Positions 45,136 to 54,204 of a stretch of DNA of 64,000 nt are shown here, piece by piece. Position 1 is the stretch's first letter, and each line of letters opens with the position of its first letter. Below the pieces are notes generated by a model. It did no database searches, was not told the origin of the DNA, and saw nothing but the letters and a program-made list of their open reading frames with translations. The position numbers and the translations under genes are program-made. The DNA comes from Achromobacter ruhlandii (GTDB taxonomy: Bacteria; Pseudomonadota; Gammaproteobacteria; Burkholderiales; Burkholderiaceae_B). The DNA is taken from positions 1-64,000 of the forward strand of contig NZ_CADIJL010000015.1 in assembly GCF_902859695.1 (NCBI RefSeq), given 5' to 3'.

Positions 45136-45845
45136 CTTGAAGGTGTCGATTTGCAGGCGTTCGACAACGGGATGCCATAGCTGCCCGCGGCATAGCCGTA
45201 GACCGTGGCGGGCCAGATCGTCACGGTGCCGCTGGCGGCCGCGTGCTTGCCGGCCAGCGGCAGCTCGAAGCGCTCTCCAGGCAGCAGGTAGGTCTTGGGC
45301 AGAGGCAGGTTGACGTTGGCGCTTTCCAGCCGCGCCTGCTGCGCCAGCCGTACCACATAGCCGCTGTCATTGCACAGGCGCAACTTGTCGCCATCCACGC
45401 TGCTGGTCAGGCGCGTCCACGGGTCCTTCAGTTTTTCCAGCGCGCGCGGCTGGATGATCATCGGGATATTCTGGCGAAAGGTGGTCTGCACCTGGTTGTC
45501 GGCGCCCCGCGCGAACGGGATGCCTTCGAACGCCACGCGCTTTAGGCGTTGCGTGGCCAGCGGGCCCTTCTTGGTCAGCATGAAGCGCACCAGTTGCGAT
45601 TGGCCCGCTTCCAGTCGCGCCATGGGCGGGGTGGCCACCACCAATTCCTCGGTATCCTCGGCGGTATTCTCGATGGTGGTGTAAAGCAATACCGGCGCGG
45701 CGTCGGTGTTCTGCACGGTCATGGTGCCCTCGCCGGTGGCTTCATCGACGATGAGCACCGAGCTTTCCGGCACGACGCCGGCGGCGCCGGCGGGGCTGGC
45801 CAGCAGGGCGCAGGCCAGGGGAACGCAAGTCAGGAAGGATTTCAT
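45132..45845 (-). CDS. Periplasmic pilus-assembly chaperone (PapD-like), fimbrial operon 1
   Basis: 237 residues from the ATG at 45845. Signal peptide LTCVPLACALLASPAGAAG, then two Ig-like domains with the PapD signature RLKRVAFEGIPF and FRQNIPMIIQPRALEKLKDP, the usual cleft (Arg, Lys) and the strand pairing with subunits. It donates a strand to DUF1120 subunits and delivers them to the usher, whose gene it overlaps. 69 bp separate it from the DUF1120 gene upstream. Confidence 0.85.
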   Translation of the reverse strand: MKSFLTCVPLACALLASPAGAAGVVPESSVLIVDEATGEGTMTVQNTDAAPVLLYTTIENTAEDTEELVVATPPMARLEAGQSQLVRFMLTKKGPLATQRLKRVAFEGIPFARGADNQVQTTFRQNIPMIIQPRALEKLKDPWTRLTSSVDGDKLRLCNDSGYVVRLAQQARLESANVNLPLPKTYLLPGERFELPLAGKHAAASGTVTIWPATVYGYAAGSYGIPLSNACKSTPSR

Positions 45846-45914
45846 ATCAGCAATCAAAAGACGTGTTGACGCCGGCCGGTCGCGGCCTGCGGGAAAGGGC
45901 CATCGGAAGAGGGC

Positions 45915-46550
45915 CTACGGGAAAACGGCCGACAGGCTTATCGAGCCGTCGAGCTGGACCTCGCGGCCCAGGTACAACGTGGATGTCGGCGCGATGGCCG
46001 TTTCGATCCGCACGCCTGCCGTCAGGGTGCGGCCGCTGGCCGGGCGGCGTTGCGCGCCGCTCGCCCAGGCGATCAGGTCGGCGGCGCTGATGACCGTGTC
46101 GGACTCCAGCTCGCGCCACGTCGCGCCGCCATCGGACGAGACGATCAGGCGCGCCGGCGCGCCGTCGATGGTGGCGGCGTCGCGCCGCCAGCGCAGCGCG
46201 AACGCGCCCAGGGGCTTGCCGGATGCCAGGCCGATGCCGTGGCCGGTCTCGCCCGCCAGGCCGAGCCTGCCGCCCGCCGCGCTGCTGACCGAGCCGTCGA
46301 CAGCGGATTGACGCAGCGCGAGTGCCGCCGGCTGCTCACAACTCACCGTGACGCTGCGTTGCTGCGCGGGCAATGGCGCGGCTTCGGCGGCGCGCAACAG
46401 GCTGCGCTTGATCTTGCCGTAGTCCACCGTTGCCCCGCCGCCCAATTGGATGCGGCAGCTATTGGCCTGCGGCGCGGGTGGCGCGGCAAGGCTCGCCGCG
46501 CTGAGCAGGGCGCCCAGCAGGGCGCTAAGGGAATGCAGGTAAGGCTTCAT
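45915..46550 (-). CDS. DUF1120 fimbrial protein (fourth subunit of operon 1)
   Basis: 211 residues with signal peptide LSALLGALLSAASLAAPPAP. The core NSCRIQLGGGATVDYGKIKR and a later Cys (SVTVSCEQPAAL) resemble the DUF1120 subunit family, which replaces the classical pilin in some chaperone-usher systems. It is the most divergent of the four and lacks the long C-terminal TITLxYL end (ends ISLSAVFP), so it could be a tip or terminator subunit (inference). Confidence 0.7.
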   Translation of the reverse strand: MKPYLHSLSALLGALLSAASLAAPPAPQANSCRIQLGGGATVDYGKIKRSLLRAAEAAPLPAQQRSVTVSCEQPAALALRQSAVDGSVSSAAGGRLGLAGETGHGIGLASGKPLGAFALRWRRDAATIDGAPARLIVSSDGGATWRELESDTVISAADLIAWASGAQRRPASGRTLTAGVRIETAIAPTSTLYLGREVQLDGSISLSAVFP

Positions 46551-46588
46551 GATCAGCCGGAACTCCCGGCGCGAGGCGGCCGCGGCCG

Positions 46589-47260
46589 CTAGAGATAGAC
46601 GAGCGTTATGACCGCGCCGCCAGTGAAGGGCACCTCGGTCGCCGCGCCCAGCTGGGCGCTACGATCCAGGGCCACCTGGATGCGCACGGTGCCCACGAAT
46701 TCACGGCCGAAGGCCGGCTCGCGCGGACCGGGCATGCTCCAGGTTTCAAGGCTGCCGTCGTCGTGGAAGAAATTGCCGACGGAGGGGTCCCAGGACTTGC
46801 CGCCGTCGCCGCTGTAGATCGACTGCGTGTCCTGCTGGTCCACCTTGAAGCCGGGCACCAGTTGCAGCGCCCAGGAGCCGATGCTGCGCCCCGAGTCATT
46901 GCGCAGCCCGTACTGGCGGCTCGGCGACCAGCTCTTGCCCCGCCCGCCGAAGAACACCATGTCCTCCTTGAACGCCACCAGGCCGGGATTGCTGTCGCTG
47001 ATGGTCAGCGCCACCTTGGTCCGCGATTCGCACGAGATGCGTAGTTCCCGGTCGATGATCGGCAATTGCGTGTAGGTGTCCTTGTTCAGGTCCTTCAGCT
47101 TTACCTTGCCATAGTTGAAGGTGCCTTGCTCGGCAATCTGGAAGGTACACGCGCTGGGCTTGATCGAACCCTGCACGGCAACGTTCAGCGCAGTGCTCTG
47201 CGCCAGGGCGGCCAGGGGCGTGGCCGCGGCGGCGCAGGCCAGGAGATATCGGAGTTTCAT
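46589..47260 (-). CDS. DUF1120 fimbrial protein (third subunit of operon 1)
   Basis: 223 residues. Signal peptide YLLACAAAATPLAALAQST, then the family core LNVAVQGSIKPSACTFQIAE, GTFNYGKVKLKDLN, and Cys pair closing at ELRISCESRT. C-terminal strand GGAVITLVYL is the standard subunit-like donor terminus. Co-directional with the other three DUF1120 genes; 38 bp to the next gene. Confidence 0.75.
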   Translation of the reverse strand: MKLRYLLACAAAATPLAALAQSTALNVAVQGSIKPSACTFQIAEQGTFNYGKVKLKDLNKDTYTQLPIIDRELRISCESRTKVALTISDSNPGLVAFKEDMVFFGGRGKSWSPSRQYGLRNDSGRSIGSWALQLVPGFKVDQQDTQSIYSGDGGKSWDPSVGNFFHDDGSLETWSMPGPREPAFGREFVGTVRIQVALDRSAQLGAATEVPFTGGAVITLVYL

Positions 47261-47314
47261 CGTGTTTTGGCCATCAGCCTGCCGGGGCGCCGGGCGTACC
47301 GGCAGGCGCGTGGA

Positions 47315-48067
47315 TCACAGGTAGCTGAGCGTGATGGTGGTCTCGCCGCGGAACGTCAGATCGGTGTTGATCGTCAGTTCGGACTTGGGCTGGATGACGG
47401 CGCCGATCACGATGTCGCCGTTGAACAGCGAAGCCGACACCGGAACGGTGGGCGTGGCGGGGTCCGCGAATGTCACGTACGTCGTGCCATCCGACTTCAG
47501 TTGCGCGGCGTTGGCGGCGGTGTCCGCGGCATTGGCCCATGCGGCCCGGTCGCTGCTGGTCACCACCAGCGCCTTGGCTTGCTTCCCATTAGCCGCCGCG
47601 GTGGTGTATTGGAAGTTGCGGAACTGGAACACGTAACGGCCGATGCGGGTGGTCGAGGTGGCCGCATCGACCAGGTCATAGATGTAGCCCTTCTTGGCTT
47701 CCGCCTGGATGCCGGTGGCCTTGTGCTCGAGGGCGGCGTCGGACGGCGTGGGCGCTTTGACCGTGCCGGCGACGGACAAGGCGACCGCGGCGTCGCCGCC
47801 ATCGCACTTGATCGACAACGGTTGGACGATAGGCGCCAACGGCGTCTCCGCCTTGTCCTTGAGCGAAGCCGGATTGATCTTCTTCATATCGAAGGCGATC
47901 GCGCCGGACGTCGGGGTGCAGCTTCCCGGAGAGATGACGCCGCCGACGGCGACGTTCAGTGTCGACGGCGCGGAGGCCGCGGTCGGGGCGTTCTGCGCCG
48001 ATGCCGCCGCGCCGCCGGCGCAAGCCAGCACCGCGAACAGGATCTTGCGGGTGTGGGAGTGTTTCAT
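47315..48067 (-). CDS. DUF1120 fimbrial protein (second subunit of operon 1)
   Basis: 250 residues. Signal peptide ILFAVLACAGGAAASAQ, core LNVAVGGVISPGSCTPTSGA with second Cys in LSIKCDGGDAAVAL, and C-terminal strand ETTITLSYL. It is clearly paralogous to the first subunit upstream: both have SPGSCTPxSG, IYDLVDA/LYDLVNP, RVGVYAMQFRNF/RIGRYVFQFRNF and the end TITL-YL. The pair is probably a tandem duplication. Confidence 0.78.
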   Translation of the reverse strand: MKHSHTRKILFAVLACAGGAAASAQNAPTAASAPSTLNVAVGGVISPGSCTPTSGAIAFDMKKINPASLKDKAETPLAPIVQPLSIKCDGGDAAVALSVAGTVKAPTPSDAALEHKATGIQAEAKKGYIYDLVDAATSTTRIGRYVFQFRNFQYTTAAANGKQAKALVVTSSDRAAWANAADTAANAAQLKSDGTTYVTFADPATPTVPVSASLFNGDIVIGAVIQPKSELTINTDLTFRGETTITLSYL

Positions 48068-48113
48068 TGTGGCTCTCGGTATATCGAAGCGTGCGTCACG
48101 CCTGACGCGTGGA

Positions 48114-48851
48114 TCAGAGGTAGTTCAGCGTGATGGTCGCGCCGCCTTCGAACTTGAGGTCGCCGGTCAGCTTCAGGTCCTTCTTGGCCAGGATGAGCGG
48201 GGCCAGCATCAGCTCGCCTTCGAAGGTGCTGGCCAGCACCGGCGTGGTATTGGCCTTGGGGTCGGCGAAGGACACGTAATTGCTGCCGTCTTTCTTGAGC
48301 TGCGCCGTGTTCCAGCCGTTCAGATTGGAAGTGTTGTTGCTCCACGAGTTCTTGTCGTCGCTCTTGATGATTTCGGCCTTGCTGGCGACGGCGCCGGTGC
48401 CGCCGCCGGTGTACACGAAGTTGCGGAACTGCATGGCGTAGACACCGACGCGGCTGTTGCCGTCGGCCGGGTTGACCAGGTCATACAGCGAGTCTTCGTA
48501 GGTCGACGTGCCGGCCGGGTGGTTCTCCATGTTGGCGCCGTATGCCTTGGAGGCCTTGGTGTAGCCGGTCACGTTCAGCGCGATCGCGGTGTCGGCGGTG
48601 CAGGTGATCTTGACCTTGTTGGTGATGCCGCTGAGCATCGAGACCTTGTCGTTGTTCAACGACTTCGGGTTGATGCTTTTCATGTCGAAGGTCAGGTCGC
48701 CGGAACTCGGCGTGCAACTGCCCGGGGCAATCGTGCCGGTGACGCTGATCTTGAAGCTGGGCGCGGCGGCGGGCGCGGTCTGGGCCAGGGCGCCGGTGCT
48801 GGCGGCGCAGGCCACGAGGGCGGCGAAAAGCTTGCTGGTGTGGTGTTTCAT
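48114..48851 (-). CDS. DUF1120 fimbrial protein (first, probably major subunit of operon 1)
   Basis: 245 residues from the ATG at 48851 with signal peptide LFAALVACAASTGALAQ. Core ISVTGTIAPGSCTPSSGDLT and Cys in KVKITCTADTAIALNV; C-terminal strand GATITLNYL. As the first gene of the operon and the one closest to the promoter region it may be the major shaft subunit (inference). The larger upstream frame from 48914 would not give a signal peptide. Confidence 0.8.
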   Translation of the reverse strand: MKHHTSKLFAALVACAASTGALAQTAPAAAPSFKISVTGTIAPGSCTPSSGDLTFDMKSINPKSLNNDKVSMLSGITNKVKITCTADTAIALNVTGYTKASKAYGANMENHPAGTSTYEDSLYDLVNPADGNSRVGVYAMQFRNFVYTGGGTGAVASKAEIIKSDDKNSWSNNTSNLNGWNTAQLKKDGSNYVSFADPKANTTPVLASTFEGELMLAPLILAKKDLKLTGDLKFEGGATITLNYL

Positions 48852-49012
48852 ATCTGTCTGAAAGCCAAAATGGGGTACGGGTCGAAGGTCGTGTCCGCCT
48901 GCGCTGGCCGTCATATCCAGGCGCGTTCGTCACGGAATCTAAGGTAGCAACCCGATACCGCAGTGCACTATCAGACAGTTCTGGTAATCCCTTGAAACCG
49001 CGTCGCGAGGGG
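48852..49012 (-). promoter_or_regulatory. Promoter region of fimbrial operon 1
   Basis: 161 bp between the binding-protein stop and the first DUF1120 gene. It contains GAACTGTCTGAT on the minus strand (48970-48981), which recurs exactly in the spacer upstream of the regulatory operon (55569-55580). The AT-rich stretch CCTTAGATTC (minus) lies downstream of it and may form the -10. Confidence 0.45.
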
Positions 49013-50107
49013 CTAATTTCCCGGGCGCGGCGCCTGCATGATGCGCGTCAGCCACGCCTCGCGCATCGCGGCAAAATGCTGCGGCGTGAATCCGGCCCAG
49101 TCCACCGGAATCAGCTTGGCCGCCGTGCCCGTGGACAACAGAGGAATGCGCGCGCGGGCCGCCTCGCCGATCCTGGCCTTGCGGTTAGACGGCGCGTAAT
49201 ACATCGCTTCCGAGAAAGCCTGTTGCGCCTGTGGCCCCAGCGAATAATTGATGAAGGCCTGGGCGGCCTGGGCATTGGGGCGGTCGGCGACACGCGCGAT
49301 CAGGATCGGCACCGCGATCGTGCCTTCCGCGGGCACGGTGGATGCATAGCCCGGCTGTGAATCCAGCTGGCTCTGGCTGCGCGAGTTCCACCCAACGGCC
49401 AGCAGCATCTGGTTCTGCCCCACCAGCCAGTACTGGTTGGGCCGGGGGTTCCACGTCCCCACGTTGGGGCGGAGTTTTTCGAGATAGGCGAAGCCGGCAT
49501 CGAAGTTGCCGCCGCCATCTGGCGCGCCAGCCAGGCGGTTGGCCAGCATCGTCATGGCGATCATGCTGCCGTTGACGGCCGGGCTGGTGGCGATGGCGAC
49601 CTTGCCGGCATACTTCGGATCCCACAGTTCCCGCCAGCTCTTGGGCGGTTGGGTAAAGGCCGACTTGGCATACACCAGCGTCATCGAGTCGTACATGGCA
49701 GGCAGCGCCCAGAAGCCCAGCTCCCGGCCCAACGCGCCGAGGTCGGCGGCATTGGGCACCAGCTTTGGATCCATCGGTTCGATCAACTTCTCGCGCTGCG
49801 CCAGGCGCGCGTTCGGCGGGTCCAGGATCACCACGTCGATCTGCGGCGAAAGGCGCTGCGACCGCAGAACCGACAGGGCGTTGCGCGAATCGCGCACCGC
49901 GTAGTAGCTCACCTGGATGTTGGGATATTGCGCTTGGAACGGGCGAATGACGGTCCGCTGGTACTTATCGTCGAACGCGTCCACGCCGTAGGCCATGACG
50001 GTCAGCCGGACTGGCGTGCTGGCGCGGGCCGTGGCCAGCGGCAGGGAGGCGGCCGTTGCCGCCAGGGCAAGGCCGAGGAACGCGCGGCGGGGCAAATCAC
50101 AAGACAT
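49013..50107 (-). CDS. Tat-exported periplasmic solute-binding protein linked to sensor operon
   Basis: 364 residues. Twin-arginine signal peptide (PRRAFLGLALAATAASLPLA) followed by a type-2 periplasmic binding fold (VRLTVMAYGVDAFDDKYQRT, VVILDPPNARLAQREKLIEP, ARVADRPNAQAAQAFINYSL) of the PotD/spermidine-iron class. Good ribosome-binding site. No ABC permease or ATPase gene is in the operon; the gene instead follows the NarL regulator by 75 bp. Its likely job is to present a ligand to the hybrid kinase (inference). Ligand unknown; the class binds polyamines, iron(III), thiamine or organophosphonates. Confidence 0.82.
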   Translation of the reverse strand: MSCDLPRRAFLGLALAATAASLPLATARASTPVRLTVMAYGVDAFDDKYQRTVIRPFQAQYPNIQVSYYAVRDSRNALSVLRSQRLSPQIDVVILDPPNARLAQREKLIEPMDPKLVPNAADLGALGRELGFWALPAMYDSMTLVYAKSAFTQPPKSWRELWDPKYAGKVAIATSPAVNGSMIAMTMLANRLAGAPDGGGNFDAGFAYLEKLRPNVGTWNPRPNQYWLVGQNQMLLAVGWNSRSQSQLDSQPGYASTVPAEGTIAVPILIARVADRPNAQAAQAFINYSLGPQAQQAFSEAMYYAPSNRKARIGEAARARIPLLSTGTAAKLIPVDWAGFTPQHFAAMREAWLTRIMQAPRPGN

Positions 50108-50182
50108 ACTAAAGCTCCATCGTGATGATGCGGGCGCATCCGGTGCGAATGACCGTCAGCGCCCGACGACAGCACTGCCGCG

Positions 50183-50830
50183 TCATTTGAAGAGGTCGTG
50201 ATTGACGCCGAACATGACCAGTTCGTGGTCGGTCTCCACTTCAAGTTTGCGCATGGCCGCGATCTTGTGCGTGCTGGTCGTCTTGACGCTGCGATTCATG
50301 ATGCGCGCGATCTCGCCCACCGATGTGCCTGCCAGGAAATGCCGCAGCACCTCCAGCTCCTTGGGCGACAGGCGCGCAATGCGCGCCGCCGCGTCCTGGG
50401 CCTCGCCGCGCAGCCCATTGCCGGACACGGGTTGCGGCCCGCTGCGATACACCTGGTGGCGCTCCAGCGCGCCCAGCGCGGTAAGAATCTCCGCCAGGTC
50501 CCGGCTTTTGAACACCACGCCGCTGACGCCTTCTTCGTACAGGCTGGCGACGATCACTGGCGAGGTGATCATCGTATGAATCAGGATGCGCACCGCCGGA
50601 AAGTTGCGGCGCAGGTACTGCACCAACGCCAGGCCGTCGCCATAGCCGTCGTCGGAAGGCATGTTGTAGTCCGTCACGATGACGTCCGGCGCAAGCTCGC
50701 GGGTCTTGCGGATCAGCTCGGCGGCGTTGGTCGCTTCGCCCACGATCTGATAATGGGGCGCGCGTTCCAGGACATTGCGCACGCCCAGGATCACCACCTG
50801 GTGATCATCGGCCAGCAGGATTCGTGTCAT
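50183..50830 (-). CDS. NarL/FixJ-type response regulator, RocA1-like
   Basis: 215 residues. Receiver with acidic residues Asp8-Asp9 and phospho-acceptor Asp54 (DVIVTDYNMPSDDG), conserved lysine in GVVFKSRDLAE and a LuxR-type helix-turn-helix (about 150-205: LSPKELEVLRHFLAGTSVGE, then SVKTTSTHKIAAMRKL). A strong AAGGAG precedes the ATG. Position right after the hybrid kinase marks it as the output regulator, probably acting on fimbrial promoters. It resembles RocA1/SadA from Pseudomonas in size, position and partners. Confidence 0.9.
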   Translation of the reverse strand: MTRILLADDHQVVILGVRNVLERAPHYQIVGEATNAAELIRKTRELAPDVIVTDYNMPSDDGYGDGLALVQYLRRNFPAVRILIHTMITSPVIVASLYEEGVSGVVFKSRDLAEILTALGALERHQVYRSGPQPVSGNGLRGEAQDAAARIARLSPKELEVLRHFLAGTSVGEIARIMNRSVKTTSTHKIAAMRKLEVETDHELVMFGVNHDLFK

Positions 50831-50895
50831 TGTTTATCGCTCCTTGTTTGAGGCGCGCGGCCATCTGGCCGCCGGTCTGGTCCGGCTCGGGAGGA

Positions 50896-53800
50896 TCATA
50901 GCTCCTTGAACTTTTCGGTCAGCTGCGCCAGTGTGCTCCGGACGGCGTTTTCCAGTACTGGCGTCAGGCCTTCCGCGGCGATCTTCTGTTCCAGCACGCC
51001 ACAGAAGCGCGCCGTCTCGTCCGCATTGACCACCACCAGCGAGCCGCGCATGCGGTGCAGCGTGGATACGGCGGCGGCCGGGTTGCGGGCGGCCAGCGCC
51101 TCCCGCATCGACGCCATGTCCTCGCGCATGGTGGTATTGAAGGCCGCCCGCAACTGCGTTTCGTAGAACTCCTTGGACTTTTCGCGTTCCAGGCTGGCCT
51201 GGGGGGGCACGGTGAACTTGGCGCTGATGATGCGCGCGCAGGCGGTGCTGAGCGCATCGTGCAATGTGCGCAGGTCCACCGGCTTGACGATCCAGGCATT
51301 CAGGCCGGCCGCCAGGCCCGCCTCCCGCTGCGCCTGCAGCGCATTGGCGGTCAGGCCGATGATCGGCGCATTGGTGCTGCGCGCGCGCAGGGCGCGCACC
51401 AGCTCGTAACCGTTCATCAGCGGCATGTTCATGTCCGTGATCAGCACATCGAATTCGTCGGCGTTCCAGCGCGCCAGGGTTTCGACGCCGTCAACGCACA
51501 GCGTGACTTCGCAGCCCAATTCCTCCAGCTGCCGCACCAGCAGGGTACGGTTGACGGGGTTGTCCTCGGCCACCAGCACCCGCAGGCCAAGGCGGCGCAG
51601 GCCGGCGTCAGGCCGGTATTCCGCCGCGGCCCGGGTGTCAGTGCCGTCGGCGTCGTCGGCATCGGCATCGGCGTCGTCGGAAGCAAGCGACCGGCCGTGT
51701 TGCGCCATGGCGACCGCTTCGACGATGCTGTGGCGCATATGGCTGGTTACGTGGATTTCCGACAGACTCCATTGCGGCTTGTCCGGACCGTCCGGGATGC
51801 AGGACACGCGCGCGCCATTCCATTCGATCGGCGGCAGCCGCTCCGGCAGCAGTTCCACCAGGATGCCATCGCGCTTGGCGGGCAGGGCGCCGCCCTGGAT
51901 GGCCCGGGCGCTGGCGCCGGCCAGGGCCAGCCAGGCGCAGGTGTCCTGCGCCAGGTCGGCCATTGGCGCGCGCACCCACACGGGCGGGGCGGGGGCTATC
52001 TCGACGCCGGCCAGGCGCGTCGCATCAGCGTCGATGCGCAAGGGCAGGCGGAAGATGAAGGTGCTGCCGCGCCCCGGGCTGCTGTCCAGTGTGATGCTGC
52101 CTTGCATCAGTTCGCACAGGCTGTGGCAGATATACAGCCCCAATCCGGTGCCGGGCGCGGCGTGCCCCGTGCCGTAGGCCTGGTAGAAGGGTTGGAACAG
52201 CATGGGCTGCTGGTCCGCCGCAATGCCCAGCCCCGTATCGGCGATGCGCCATTCCATCATGGCCTGGCCTTCGCCCTGGTCCGCCACCGTCAGGTCGACG
52301 CGGACCCAGCCGGCTTCGGTGAACTTGATGGCGTTGCTGATGAGATTGTTCAGCACCTGGCGGATGCGCAGGGCATCGCCATGGGCCGATACCGGCACGT
52401 TGGTGGCGATGGTCGCGAAGAACTGCAGGCCCTTGGCATCCGCGGTGGCGGCGTAGGCCTGCAGGGTCTCTTCGGTCAGCGCCGCCGGATCCAGCCGATT
52501 GTCTTTGAGCGTCATCTGGCGCGACTCGATCTTGGACACGTCCAGAATGTCGTTGATCACATTGAGCAGGCCGGCCGATGAACTCTGGATGGTGCGCAGG
52601 TAGGCGCGCTGCAGATTGGTCAGCTGTGTCAGGCCCAGCAGCTCGACCGTGCCCAGCGTGCCATACAGCGGCGTGCGGATCTCATGACTCATGGTGGCCA
52701 GGAATACGGTCTTGCCGGCGTTGGCGTCATCGGCGGCGCGCTTGGCCTGTGCCAGCGCTTCCTGAACCCGCTTGTGGTCGCTGATGTCGCTGAAGGTGGC
52801 CAGGATCACCTCGTCGCCCTGATACGTCACCCGCGACGCGCTGACGCTGAGATGGCGGCCATTGATCTGGACGTCCTCGGCGTTGCCCGCGCCGGCCGCG
52901 TCGTGGGCGGCCAGCGTCAGCCGCCGGATGGTGTCGGCGTCGCCCAGCCAGGCGTCGGCCAGCTGATTCTTGGCGACGATCTGGTGATCGGACAAGCGCA
53001 GGGCGCACACCGCCACGCGCGCGGCGTCGATCACCGCGCGGTTGAAGGATTCGCTTTCCACGACCCGCTGGTGGCTGGCCTGGGCCGGCCGCACGATCAG
53101 GTTGCGATGGCGCCGGTACAGCGCCGGGCTGCCGCCCACGCACAGCAGGATCAACAGGCCGAAAGAGGTCAATTGCCATCCGGCTGCCTGGAAAAACTGC
53201 TGGTAGGGCACCAGGTAGGTGCCGTGCCAGCCGTCCTCGCACCAGGTCTGGATGTAGACGCCATCCAGGGCGAAACGCACGTCGCTCTGGACGGTCTCCA
53301 GGGCGCCATGCTCCTGGGACGGCGCGTGCGGGGGAGTCAAGCCCGGCGCGATGGCGAGATGCTGAAAGTAGACCCGGCCGTAGTCGGAGTCCTGGGCCAG
53401 CACATCGCGCATTTCGGTGAATGTCGCGAGCACCAGTTGGCGCTTTGGCGTTTCCGGTATCCACAGAGCGTCCGGCAGTTCGATCGGCGCATAGACGACA
53501 TAGCCGATACGGCCCTCGCCGGCGCCCGGCAGATTCACCTCCAGCCATTGCGCGCCGTCCGGGCTGGGGCGCGGCGTCTGCGTGTAGAGCAGTTCACGGA
53601 TGCGGTTCGCCGACAGCGGACAGCGCCACCAGCGGTGCACGTCGTCGGTCATGGAATCTTCGGAGCAGGGCACTGAAATGCTGGTCACGCTGTTCAGGTC
53701 CAGCAGGAACGCTTGCATGCCAGGCTGCTGCCAGGCGTTGCGATAGGTGCCGAACAGCGACGAGAGCGCGGCGGCGGCGGTCTGCAGTCGGCGACTGTGG

Positions 53801-54204
53801 TCGCCGCCCGCCGGCGTCTGGGCGCGGCCGACCTTGATGATGTACGGCATCGCCAGGCTCTCGCGCTGGCCTTCGTAGGTATTGGTGATGTCGTCGCTGT
53901 CGATCAGTTCGAACGAAGCCGGGCTGCCGGAGGGCACCGCCAGGCCGAGCCGCGTGGCCTCGTTGTGCGTGGCGCGCGCCAGGAACGATTCCTGGCCATG
54001 CAGGTTCAGCGCCAACTGGCGGAAATGGGCTCGGGCGTCATTGCTGGCCAGGCTGACCAGGCTGGTTACTACCCAGTAGCACAGAATCACCATGACGATG
54101 GCCAGGCTCAGCGTCACGATGAACAGCGCCTGCACTCGCAGCGATACGCGGGCCAGGTCGCCGATGGAGGCAATGCGGCTGTGTCGGGGCATCTTGCGTG
54201 TCAC
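50896..54204 (-). CDS. Hybrid sensor kinase with H-D-H phosphorelay, RocS1-like
   Basis: 1102 residues if GTG at 54204 is used (overlapping the EAL gene stop as GTGA); ATG at 54192 gives 1098 and numbers below use it. Helix about 20-44, a periplasmic domain 46-338 (three Cys, 176, 191, 318; no clear known fold), helix about 339-358, PAS-like region 385-475, HisKA with His503 (TMSHEIRTPLYGT), ATPase domain (N-box NLISNAIKF, G-box GTGLGLYICHS), receiver with phospho-acceptor in LITDMNMPLMNG, and HPt with His1046 (STLHRMRGS). Hence a full four-step relay to the NarL regulator downstream. Confidence 0.93.
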   Translation of the reverse strand: MTRKMPRHSRIASIGDLARVSLRVQALFIVTLSLAIVMVILCYWVVTSLVSLASNDARAHFRQLALNLHGQESFLARATHNEATRLGLAVPSGSPASFELIDSDDITNTYEGQRESLAMPYIIKVGRAQTPAGGDHSRRLQTAAAALSSLFGTYRNAWQQPGMQAFLLDLNSVTSISVPCSEDSMTDDVHRWWRCPLSANRIRELLYTQTPRPSPDGAQWLEVNLPGAGEGRIGYVVYAPIELPDALWIPETPKRQLVLATFTEMRDVLAQDSDYGRVYFQHLAIAPGLTPPHAPSQEHGALETVQSDVRFALDGVYIQTWCEDGWHGTYLVPYQQFFQAAGWQLTSFGLLILLCVGGSPALYRRHRNLIVRPAQASHQRVVESESFNRAVIDAARVAVCALRLSDHQIVAKNQLADAWLGDADTIRRLTLAAHDAAGAGNAEDVQINGRHLSVSASRVTYQGDEVILATFSDISDHKRVQEALAQAKRAADDANAGKTVFLATMSHEIRTPLYGTLGTVELLGLTQLTNLQRAYLRTIQSSSAGLLNVINDILDVSKIESRQMTLKDNRLDPAALTEETLQAYAATADAKGLQFFATIATNVPVSAHGDALRIRQVLNNLISNAIKFTEAGWVRVDLTVADQGEGQAMMEWRIADTGLGIAADQQPMLFQPFYQAYGTGHAAPGTGLGLYICHSLCELMQGSITLDSSPGRGSTFIFRLPLRIDADATRLAGVEIAPAPPVWVRAPMADLAQDTCAWLALAGASARAIQGGALPAKRDGILVELLPERLPPIEWNGARVSCIPDGPDKPQWSLSEIHVTSHMRHSIVEAVAMAQHGRSLASDDADADADDADGTDTRAAAEYRPDAGLRRLGLRVLVAEDNPVNRTLLVRQLEELGCEVTLCVDGVETLARWNADEFDVLITDMNMPLMNGYELVRALRARSTNAPIIGLTANALQAQREAGLAAGLNAWIVKPVDLRTLHDALSTACARIISAKFTVPPQASLEREKSKEFYETQLRAAFNTTMREDMASMREALAARNPAAAVSTLHRMRGSLVVVNADETARFCGVLEQKIAAEGLTPVLENAVRSTLAQLTEKFKEL

